Below are positions 1-6,510 of a stretch of DNA of 42,954 nucleotides, piece by piece (positions within the stretch are counted from its first letter, which is position 1; each line of letters begins with the position of its first letter). The stretch comes from Sulfobacillus sp. (GTDB lineage: Bacteria; Bacillota; Sulfobacillia; Sulfobacillales; Sulfobacillaceae). The position numbers were made by a program, and so were the translations under genes. The stretch covers positions 1-42,954 of the forward strand of contig DAIDDL010000034.1 of NCBI GenBank assembly GCA_027309085.1. Direction: 5' to 3'. The notes under the pieces were generated by a model, which saw nothing but the letters and a program-made list of their open reading frames with translations, had not been told where the DNA came from and made no database searches.

Positions 1-248
1 AGTAAGGCGTCGAGCGATCCCGTTTCACCGGTCTCGCCCCATCGGCCCCGCGCATCGGCAATGCTTAAGGTAAAGGTCTGTCCATGCCTCCATGTGAACC
101 GCGCGCGGTTCACTTTGTCGCCATCGGCATCTTGGGAATAGATCACGAGATGTTGTCCCCGCTTCGTGACCTGCAAGTGGGTCCATTGCAGCGCCCGCAA
201 GCGGGCGCTCACGTTGCTCCCATAGGCTTCCAGGATAATCGGATTCAT
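1..248 (-). CDS. Small ORF coupled to the IS630-type transposase, partial (runs off left edge)
   Basis: An open frame of 82 complete codons begins at ATG 248 and is still open at position 1, so its end is outside the window. The protein starts MNPIILEAYGSNV and contains many basic residues and tryptophans. I do not recognise the family. The start is separated from the transposase stop by one base (TAA-G-ATG), with an AAGGTGAGG-like ribosome binding site inside the end of the transposase gene, so translational coupling is likely. This suggests a second gene of the same insertion sequence, or a host gene the element landed beside; the missing left end prevents deciding. Confidence 0.5.
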   Translation of the reverse strand, partial: MNPIILEAYGSNVSARLRALQWTHLQVTKRGQHLVIYSQDADGDKVNRARFTWRHGQTFTLSIADARGRWGETGETGSLDAL

Positions 249-249
249 C

Positions 250-1338
250 TTATGCCGCCTCACCTTGCATGGGATAGCCCCGGAAGGTCCAGTGGAAGGG
301 ATGGCCTTCGCCGCTATTCCATCGGGCAATGAACGCCATGACGCGGTCCTTCAAGTCCTCGGTCGAGGTAAAACTTCCGTGTTTGAGCGCCCTTTTATAG
401 ACAATTGAAAAGAAAATTTCCACCTGATTCACCCATGACGCATGCAAGGGCGTGTAGTGAAACTCGAACTTGTTCCCATGGCGGGCATTGAACGCGGTCC
501 AGCGGTGGTCTGGGCCTTCCTTGTGGGTATTGAGATTGTCCCACATCACAATAATGCGGCGGGCGTCTTGATTCTGGGCCGCCAGATGCTCCATAAAGTC
601 GAGGAGGTCGTCGGCCGTGCGGCGCACCCGACATTCCGCATAAACCGCTCCGGTGATGATGTTAAAACTGGCCAATAGCGAGAGGGTGCCGTGGCGAATA
701 TACTCATATTCGATGCGCCCCGCCTTTCTGACTTGGGGCATCTGGGTTTCGTATTTGCGTTCGTTGGCCTGCATGCCCGTTTTCTCATCAATGGAACAGA
801 CGACGACATCGTCGTCCCAATCCGTGAGGTATAAGTCCACGATGTCATTCACTTTCTCTTTGAAGTGAGGGTCAGGACTATGTAACCACATTTGCGTTTT
901 ATGCGGTTTCAAGCCCTCTGCTTTCAACGTCCGCACGACGCTCGACCGGCTCATCGCGAACCCGTCAACCGTTCGGTTGACCGTCTCGGTCAGGTTATCA
1001 TACGTCCATAAGGTTTGTCCCTCCCAGCCATAGTGCTTGGGGACATCGCACGCGATCGCGAGGACCTCACACCGCTGCGCGGCGTCGAAGTGGTAAGGGG
1101 CGCCGCTGCGCGGCGCGTCGTCGAGCCCCGGCACTCCCAGAGTGCGGAAGCGCTCACACCATTTTCGCACGGTTTTCACGCACACTCCCAAAGCCTGGGC
1201 CACGGTATTTGGGAAGCAATGGTCTTCCGCCACTTGCCAGATCAGGGTCGCGCGTTGCTTGAGCCGATATTCCGTTTTGACGCCACGCATCAGGGCAAAC
1301 ACTTGTTGGCGCTGCTTGGGATCGAGTTGAATAGCCAA
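250..1338 (-). CDS. IS630-type DDE transposase
   Basis: Intact 362-residue protein. The N-terminal third is a helix-turn-helix region of the Homeodomain-like/winged-helix kind (VAQALGVCVKTVRKWCERF near residues 46-64). The C-terminal half is an RNase H-like DDE domain: first Asp in CSIDEKTG (about 182), second in IIVMWDNLNTHKE (about 268), Glu in HASWVNQVEIFF (about 308). Length and motif spacing fit the IS630/Tc1-mariner group. The annotated start is TTG 1338, which lacks a good ribosome binding site; an AAGGAGGGG (1361-1369) lies 7 bases before an in-frame ATT at 1353, so initiation at a rare ATT is possible. Terminal inverted repeats could not be fixed because the left end is outside the window. 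Confidence 0.9.
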   Translation of the reverse strand: MAIQLDPKQRQQVFALMRGVKTEYRLKQRATLIWQVAEDHCFPNTVAQALGVCVKTVRKWCERFRTLGVPGLDDAPRSGAPYHFDAAQRCEVLAIACDVPKHYGWEGQTLWTYDNLTETVNRTVDGFAMSRSSVVRTLKAEGLKPHKTQMWLHSPDPHFKEKVNDIVDLYLTDWDDDVVVCSIDEKTGMQANERKYETQMPQVRKAGRIEYEYIRHGTLSLLASFNIITGAVYAECRVRRTADDLLDFMEHLAAQNQDARRIIVMWDNLNTHKEGPDHRWTAFNARHGNKFEFHYTPLHASWVNQVEIFFSIVYKRALKHGSFTSTEDLKDRVMAFIARWNSGEGHPFHWTFRGYPMQGEAA

Positions 1339-1485
1339 GGGATGGCGAATAATGCGAGAGCCCCTCCTTATCCACCGTGCCGTTAAGGGCTAAGGCCAGC
1401 ATAGCGAACCAGGAGAAAAAAGTCCAGCTTTTCCGTCGGTATATATAGAAATACGCGGCTCGGCTATAAGACGTAATATTCAGTA

Positions 1486-1784
1486 TTAATAGCCAAAGGA
1501 ACGGACTTCTGGCATGAGGTAATAGCGTTCCCAGACTTGCTTTTGCCGCTCCAGATCCTCTTTCTGGTCGTGGCTCGATACGCGGGCATAGGTCACGGTT
1601 TTGCGAGGCTCGGCGTAGCGATGAAACCGCTCAGCCGCAATCGAGCCCAGTCGTACCGGCGATATCCGCCCGCCGTCCGTTCAGCGGGCAACACTTTGCC
1701 CTCCCGTTCCCAGCGGCGCAATGTCGACGGGGTCACGCCGAGAAATGCCGCCGCTTCGCGAATGCCCACCAGTTTTCGATCCAT
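1486..1784 (-). pseudogene. IS607-type serine recombinase (tnpA) relic, frameshifted and truncated
   Basis: Reading from ATG 1784, the first frame gives a MerR-like helix-turn-helix typical of IS607 TnpA (REAAAFLGVTPSTLRRWEREG, then GGYRRYDWARL) and stops early. In the next frame the sequence continues with the start of the resolvase catalytic domain: RKTVTYARVSSHDQKEDL, including the catalytic serine motif ARVSS, then ERQKQVWERYY and a stop at 1486. So there is one frameshift near 1620-1660, and the protein stops after about 95 residues where the family runs to about 190-200. The break lies close to the IS630 element. No tnpB follows it; the TnpB piece at 4710-4946 lies on the wrong side to be its partner. 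Confidence 0.8.
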
Positions 1785-2044
1785 GCCAAAATTAATACAT
1801 AACCATAGGTAAACTTTTAGGAAACTGTTAAAACCCTCTGACAGGTTTCCGCTATCCCTCCCGCGCCAATGCTTGTCTTCACCGCGTTCCGGATGCGCGG
1901 CTCTCGATAGGGCCGATGCGGCTCTGTGACCGGAAATCGTCATACTCGCCGTGCTTGTTGCCCTTTTCTGCTCTCTGTTATCACACAGACCTTTAATAGA
2001 CAAGCCTCGGGACCGCATAGAAGTGCCTGACCTCGTCAGAGAAC
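1785..2044. other. Intergenic stretch, no gene seen
   Basis: About 260 bases between the IS607 relic and the vapC stop. No open frame with family resemblance, no strong hairpin plus T-run. It probably holds the left end of the IS607-type element and its promoter, but no boundary can be pointed to. Confidence 0.4.
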
Positions 2045-2452
2045 TTAAACCAACTCGATAGCACAGGTCTTGGCAGCCGCGGCCAACTTCGCATCGGCGG
2101 TGGCGATCGGGCATTTCAGCCGTTGGGCCAGTTCCAGGTAAGAAGCGTCGTAAACGCTTAACACGCAGTTTACAGCCATGCTCACCAACCCATCAAGCGT
2201 TCTCGCCACTAACGCTGGGTCTATCTCGATAGGCAACTCCTTTAGGAGCCGCACCACCAGCGAAAACTGCTCTTCGTTGAGCCGACCACGCCGCATACCG
2301 ACCACGAGCGCATTGGCCACCTCGAGAGGCCAGATGGACGGGACGATAGCCGTCTCTACCTTGAAGCGATGAAAGATGGATACCGCGTGATTACTTGATT
2401 CGTCGGGAAAGCACCAGGCCAGTGCCACGGAAGCGTCGAGGACGAAGGCCAT
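2045..2452 (-). CDS. vapC: VapC-type PIN-domain toxin (predicted ribonuclease)
   Basis: A 135-residue PIN-domain protein. PIN toxins are Mg-dependent RNases that cut tRNA or other RNA when the antitoxin is lost. The acidic residues expected for the active site are visible: Asp in VLDASVALAW near the start, Glu in PLEVANAL (about 44), Asp in SVYDASYLELA (about 103) and Asp in PIATADAKLAAAA (about 121). It begins with ATG 2452, whose A is shared with the TGA stop of the upstream antitoxin gene (TGATG), so the two are translationally coupled. Gene order antitoxin-toxin is the usual one. No frameshift or missing catalytic residue is visible, so this module appears functional although its surroundings are decayed. 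Confidence 0.88.
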   Translation of the reverse strand: MAFVLDASVALAWCFPDESSNHAVSIFHRFKVETAIVPSIWPLEVANALVVGMRRGRLNEEQFSLVVRLLKELPIEIDPALVARTLDGLVSMAVNCVLSVYDASYLELAQRLKCPIATADAKLAAAAKTCAIELV

Positions 2453-2688
2453 CAAAAACGCCGCCCCTCTTCGATTAAGTCCCGAAGACTGCCACCCGGC
2501 TTCAGCGATAGGCGCAGGCGCTCGAACTCTTGCGCGATAGCGTCTACCGACATCGGCTGTGGACGGTACGGCTCGATTTTGGCTATGGGTCTCCCCCGGC
2601 GCGTCACGATGATGGTTTCACCCTGTTCGGCCGCTTCGAGCAACTCCGCGAGATGGGTCTTAGCCTCGTACGAACCGATCTGTCTCAT
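2452..2688 (-). CDS. vapB: VapB-type antitoxin of the Phd/YefM fold
   Basis: A 78-residue protein with the Phd/YefM signature: MRQIGSYEAKTHLAELLEAAEQGE followed by TIIVTRRGRPIAKIEP, the DNA-binding N-terminal domain. The C-terminal 30 residues (FERLRLSLKPGGSLRDLIEEGRRF) are the typical toxin-wrapping tail. It would bind and neutralise the PIN toxin encoded directly downstream and repress their shared promoter. A palindrome 28 bases upstream of the start is a candidate operator. Confidence 0.88.
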   Translation of the reverse strand: MRQIGSYEAKTHLAELLEAAEQGETIIVTRRGRPIAKIEPYRPQPMSVDAIAQEFERLRLSLKPGGSLRDLIEEGRRF

Positions 2689-2715
2689 CTTTTAACCCCC
2701 CGTAGACTGGTCTTA

Positions 2716-2725
2716 AAACTAGTTT
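2716..2725. promoter_or_regulatory. Candidate VapBC autoregulatory operator
   Basis: Perfect 10-base palindrome AAACTAGTTT, within a longer imperfect TTAAAACTAGTTTAA, located 28 bases upstream of the vapB start. Phd/YefM-type antitoxins usually bind such palindromes at their own promoter. Function is inferred from position. Confidence 0.4.
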
Positions 2726-2729
2726 AACG

Positions 2730-2977
2730 TACCACTTGACAATGCGCAAGCGGCTGCGCTATCGAATGCGTTGGGCTCCGACGCGTCCCAGCCCAACGGG
2801 TAGAGTAGGAGGTGTCGTCCCGGACCGCGGTAGGTAAAGAGGGGTCTCGGTCTACCTTGGGCCGCTGGATCGCACGAGACAGGTCAGGCGCTCCGGGACG
2901 GAAACAGGCCAGAGCGGCCGCGCCGAAAATGTCCTGATTTCTCGCCATGTCTTGGAACGCTTTGTGCACCGCCAGTC
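2730..2977. other. Decayed intergenic DNA between vapB and the RNase J relic
   Basis: About 250 bases. A minus-strand open frame (2724-2969) exists but has no recognisable family and no ribosome binding site. I see no gene here. Confidence 0.4.
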
Positions 2978-3499
2978 CTATGCCTTGGTCAGCAAATCCT
3001 CCACAGGAGCGTGGCCGAACTTAAAGTCGCCGGTAGGCAAAATTCCACAGGATTTCGGATCCTCAGGCCGGCCATATCTGCAATAGAATGGTTCACCCGG
3101 AAAATCTCTACCGAAATTGCTCCGGCACGGATCACTTCGCCCGGTTCCGACGCGCTCGAATTCGGATGCAACTGCACATGGTGTGCGGGCTATTTGGTCT
3201 CGACAATGCCCATCGTCATGGGTGTGCCGTACCCGGGGATAGACATGCGCTTCAAGAAATACGGGGTCTCCCAATGTGCTCCTCATGGCCGTGCGTTAGA
3301 AAGATTCCCCGGAGACGGTGGCAGTTTTCCATGAGGTACGTCATATCCGGCCAGCACGTCAAAGCAAGGAAACCCGAGACCACAGTCAATCAGGATAATA
3401 TCCTCACCACCATACACCACCGCTGCAGATTTTTGCCGATTTCCCCGAGACCCGAAGGGGAATAAACCGTAAGACACCGCGTGGAACAACTGCTTCCAT
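2978..3499 (-). pseudogene. Ribonuclease J-like metallo-beta-lactamase fragment, multiply frameshifted
   Basis: A good ribosome binding site (AAAGGAG) precedes ATG 3499, but the protein can only be read by switching frames. Pieces in order are LRFIPL with GLGEIGKN, GGEDIILIDCGLGFP, VIRAGAISVEIFRVNHSIADMAG, and ILPTGDFKFGHAPVEDLLT. These match the beginning of RNase J proteins (glycine-rich start, IDCGL strand, VNHSIPD and TGDFK segments). The segment holding the HxHxDH metal site is missing, as is everything after the TGDFK region. It starts 37 bases after the SulP gene ends on the same strand, so the two may once have formed an operon. Clearly not functional. Confidence 0.75.
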
Positions 3500-3536
3500 T
3501 GTGTGGTCTCCTTTACGCAGCACCGCATCGCTGTGC

Positions 3537-4605
3537 CTATCCGGCTAGCCAGTCGAGTCGGTGCATCAACTCCGCGCTCTCAGTATTGAGGCCCCGGATT
3601 TCAATCGTTTTTGCATGAAGCCGATACTTCTCGACGATTTTTTGAATGCCGATGACACCGGCGTGATCCCAAACATGGCTGTGGCGAAAGTCAAGAATGA
3701 CGCTGTCTGGATCCCCAGCCACATCAAAAAGGTCCACAAAGGGCATCATGGTTCCGTCGCCCAGCGAGTGAATCTCCGCATGGATCCTCGTCATCTGCCA
3801 TCCAAAGCCGACGGCGCTGAGGATCACTCCCAGCAGCACCCCCAGCGCCAAATCGTTGGTCACGACGACGGTGACGACTGTCGAAATCATGACCACGGCA
3901 TCGAAGCGGGGAATTTTGTGCAAGTCGCGCAGCGACTTCCACTCAAACGTGTTGGTGGCCACCATGAACATCACTCCCACAAGAGCCGCCACAGGCACCA
4001 CGCTGCCCCATGCCCGGAGCACCACAATCAGGGTAATCAGAAAGGCGCCGGCAATGAATGTCGCCAAACGCTTCCGACCCCCTAATTCCACGCTGATAAT
4101 CGTTTGACCGGTCATCGCCGACCCTGCCATCGCGCCAAAAAATCCGGACGCGAGATTCGCGACTCCCTGTCCCCGAATCTCGCGGTCCTTGTCGCTCTTA
4201 GTCGAGGTCATATCGCCCACCACGGTAGCGGTAAGCAAAGTCTGCAAGCTGCCCACAACGGCAATCGGCACGGCATAGGGAAAGACAACTGCCAGCGTGT
4301 GAAAGGACACCGGAACGCGGGGAATATGAAAGTAGGGCAAGTGGCCGACCAAATGTCCGATGTCTCCGACATTTTGGAGATGCCATCCGAACACCACAGT
4401 CAAGATGGTCATGAGGACGACAGCCGCTAACGCAGCAGGCACGCCTTTGACCACCCGCGGCAATCCGTAGACAATCAGTAAAGTCGCAGCCACCATCCCG
4501 TAAGCGAGTAGGCCGGCGCCCTCCAGATGGGGCAATTGCGCCATAAAGATCAAAATGGCCAGGGCATTGACAAATCCTGTAATGACGACCACGGGAACAA
4601 ACCGG
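3537..4605 (-). pseudogene. SulP-family anion transporter, 5' end lost at a TnpB-element boundary
   Basis: The frame encodes about 356 residues (GTG at 4592 is the first start-like codon, but homologous sequence RFVPVVVITGFVNALAI reads in from 4605). It carries SulP membrane segments, the core GAMAGSAMTGQTIISVELGG followed by GRKRLATFIAGAF, and a short C-terminal STAS domain (SVILDFRHSHVWDHAGVIGIQKIV). Complete SulP proteins of this type have roughly 480-550 residues; the first 4-5 membrane helices are absent. The homology stops exactly where the hairpin typical of an IS200/IS605/IS607 right end begins (4606-4635). The missing half is not found elsewhere in the window. Substrate would have been sulfate, bicarbonate or a similar anion; not likely functional now. 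Confidence 0.8.
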
Positions 4606-4709
4606 GTGACGACTCCCTGCGGCTAAAGCCGGGAGCTTCTCGGTTCATCGCGGTGGCATGTTCTCCTGCCGCTCCCCGAAGGCTCCGTCCGAGCCCGAAA
4701 AATCTGGTG
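4606..4709 (-). ncRNA. TnpB-element right end: candidate omega-RNA scaffold
   Basis: On the minus strand, directly after the TnpB stop, about 100 bases lead to a hairpin CTCCC-GGCTTTAGCC-GCA-GGGAG (4613-4635) and then GTCGTCAC. This is the shape of right ends of TnpB-carrying elements, where the transcript forms the guide-RNA scaffold and the first bases beyond the end act as guide. The adjoining flank is CCGGTTTGTTCCCGTG, which is SulP coding sequence. The assignment rests on hairpin form and position; transcription is not shown. Confidence 0.5.
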
Positions 4710-4946
4710 TTACCCTACCAAAGCCCGTTGCAGGATGTTATGCGCCGCATTGATGTCGCGGTCATGCCCGGTTCCGCACTGGGCACAGTGCCACGTGCGA
4801 TCCGCCAGCGTGAAATCCGTCTTGCGGTGCGTACAGTGCGGCGTCGTACACTCCTGACTCGTATAGCGCGGGTCCACGAGCACCCCCCGACGACCCGCCC
4901 TTTCAGCCTTGTACGTCGTAACCGGCACGAGTTGCCCCTCCCGCAT
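4710..4946 (-). pseudogene. TnpB RNA-guided nuclease, C-terminal fragment
   Basis: About 75 residues match the end of TnpB: TTYKAERAGRRGVLVDPRYT, the zinc-finger cysteines in CTTPHC and CAQC, then GHDRDINAAHNILQRA, which carries the last RuvC aspartate. The rest of the protein (about 300 or more residues with the first RuvC acidic residues) is missing, so it cannot cleave. The frame happens to have an ATG at 4946 but no upstream homology. It is followed by the element's right end at the truncated SulP gene. Confidence 0.85.
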
Positions 4947-5017
4947 CGGCGATGCTCTTCGCTAAATGGTGGTGCTAGAAAAAGATTGACGGCAAGAGAT
5001 CCGTTTCGTATTATTAT

Positions 5018-5095
5018 GGCGATAGTGCTCACCACGCCTAGCGCGCAAGCGATGCGAAAATCGGTGAGCCATTTGCTTTCTACAGGGGAATATAG
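5018..5095 (+). ncRNA. Structured leader upstream of the Abi_2 gene, candidate abiF-type RNA
   Basis: A 7-base stem GCTCACC (5027-5033) with GGTGAGC (5063-5069) encloses a small hairpin CGC-GCAA-GCG (5042-5051) with a GNRA tetraloop. It lies 26 bases before the Abi_2 start. Many abiF-type genes carry a conserved structured RNA (abiF motif) directly upstream. The match to that motif was judged by position and presence of structure only, not by a covariance model. Confidence 0.3.
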
Positions 5096-6101
5096 ATGAC
5101 TTATAGTGTGAAACCCGCGACCACCATTGATCAGCAGGTGGCCATTCTTAAAAGCCGGGTCTGGTGATGGCGGACGAGGCTGACGCCAAAGCGATCTTGC
5201 AACGCATCAGCTACTACCGCCTTTCGGGATATCTCGTGGAATACAAGCGGCCAGACGACACCTACCTGCCAGGTACCCGGTTGTCAACAATCTACGCGAT
5301 TTATGAGTTTGACCGCCGCTTCCGCAACCTTTTGCTTGGGATAATCGAACCCATTGAAATTTCTATTCGCACCAAGCTCGCGCAATACCTTGCGATCCCC
5401 TGGCATATCGCGACCCCACCTACTTTGTGGAGGCCACCACACATGCCGACCAATTGGCGATGATAGACGCCGAGATTGCGCGGAGTCGCGAACCGTTTGC
5501 TGATCATTATCGGAAATACTATGGAGGCACCTTTCCGATTTGGGTGGCGGTCGAGATGATGTCCTTCGGGTCGGTATCGAAAATATATGGCAATATGACC
5601 CGTACCCATCGCCAGCTTATTGCTAAACCGCATTACGGACTGCACGAAAAAGTTATTTCCCAGTGGCTGCTGAGTATGGTGACGGTGCGGAATGCCTGCG
5701 CGCACTTTGCCCGTCTGTACCGCCGGACTCCCACGTTTCAGCCTAAGATATGTAATGACGACCGCTCAAACGTTCCGACGCCTCAGTCCTGGTTCACCGT
5801 CCTGATGGCGGCACGACACCTCTATGAGCCGTGGCCTGACTGGGGACATTTTGTGACGGCGCTGGAAACGCTATGCGACGAATATGACGGGGTCATCAAC
5901 GTCAGTGCCATGGGATTCCCGCCGCAGTGGGACCGCCTTTTACGCGTTCTTGTCGACGCCACCCCTAACGAGACCCTGCTCCGGACACAGGTGCACTGCT
6001 CAATCGTGGTGACCGTGTTGGCAGACCTGAGCGAAATCAGCAGACATCATTTAGCGTATAGAATTTTTAGCTTTTACCGCGTAAAAGCTACCCGATATTA
6101 G
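5096..6101 (+). pseudogene. AbiF/AbiD-like Abi_2 (HEPN) phage-defence protein, two frameshifts
   Basis: Three pieces in different frames make one Abi_2 protein. Piece 1 starts at ATG 5096: KPATTIDQQVAILKSR, the classical N-terminus. A one-base deletion in a G run (5157-5159) shifts frame to LVMADEADAKAILQRI and SYYRLSGYLVEY, then FDRRFRNLLLGIIEPIEISIRTKLAQYL. A second shift near 5410 leads to RDPTYFVEATTHADQLAMID and on to MGFPPQWDRLL, the usual C-terminus. The HEPN ribonuclease motif is intact as RNACAH (Arg-X4-His) around 5690. Abi_2 proteins cause abortive infection. With both shifts the gene should be dead unless the shifts are sequencing errors or are bypassed. The last 45 codons or so to 6101 extend past the usual end. 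Confidence 0.82.
6068..6090. repeat. Perfect 10-bp inverted repeat
   Basis: TAGCTTTTAC (6068-6077) pairs with GTAAAAGCTA (6081-6090) across a 3-base loop, at the tail of the Abi_2 frame. No T run follows on either strand, so it is not a typical intrinsic terminator. The half GTAAAAGCT occurs again at 6263-6271. Confidence 0.6.
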
Positions 6102-6249
6102 TGTTAGCAGTATACAGGGTTTGTCTCTGCAGCGCAACCACAGAACCGTATTAGCGATGCGTCTGTCCGAAGTCCGGTCTCTCCACAGGACACAGCAAAC
6201 AGCTTTGGCCATCCATTTCCGGCCAGATGTCCTGCAGCCCTGGTGCCAT

Positions 6250-6278
6250 TTGATTTTTGTCGGTAAAAGCTCTACAAT
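6250..6278 (+). promoter_or_regulatory. Promoter of the rib operon
   Basis: TTGATT (6250-6255), 17-base spacer, TACAAT (6273-6278): a good sigma-A type promoter. Transcription would start near 6285, a few bases before the FMN riboswitch. Confidence 0.65.
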
Positions 6279-6290
6279 AACCTCTATTAA

Positions 6291-6431
6291 GACCTTCGGG
6301 GCGTGGTGAGAGGCTTTTGGCCTCAATTCCCGACCGGCGGTAATCTCATGAATGTGAGCAGCCCGCGAGCCATTATGGCAGGAGTCCGGTGTGATCCCGG
6401 CGCCGACAGTACAGTCTGGATGGGAGAAGGT
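6291..6431 (+). promoter_or_regulatory. FMN riboswitch (RFN element)
   Basis: The conserved RFN blocks are present in order: CTTCGGGGC, then TTCCCGACCGGCGGTAAT, AGCCCGCGAGCC, GGTGTGATCCCGGCGCCGAC and AGTACAGTCTGGATGGGAGAA. The closing stem P1 is ACCTTC (6292-6297) with GAAGGT (6426-6431). It binds FMN and shuts off the riboflavin operon downstream. Together with the terminator at 6469 it points to control by premature termination. GGATGG (6418-6423) could pair with CCATCC (6467-6472) as an antiterminator. Confidence 0.95.
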
Positions 6432-6468
6432 TGTAGGCCTGTGTGTATTGGCCTATTACAACTTTGCC

Positions 6469-6494
6469 ATCCCCCGAATGTGGGGGATTTTTTG
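6469..6494 (+). terminator. Riboswitch-controlled intrinsic terminator
   Basis: ATCCCCC-GAATGT-GGGGGAT followed by six T (6488-6493), 17 bases before the ribD start. A second hairpin TAGGCC (6434-6439)/GGCCTA (6450-6455) lies between it and the aptamer. Confidence 0.88.
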
Positions 6495-6510
6495 TTATGG
6501 GGGGAGAAAT

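Noticed and set aside
3561-4085. Long + strand open frame of 174 codons inside the SulP region
   Set aside because: Antisense to clear SulP coding sequence; histidine-rich composition typical of a GC-rich shadow frame.
4710-4946. Active TnpB or Cas12-like nuclease
   Set aside because: Only the last zinc finger and final RuvC aspartate remain; the catalytic core is absent.
6051-6326. 91-codon minus strand frame before the rib operon
   Set aside because: No ribosome binding site or family; covers the rib promoter and riboswitch start.
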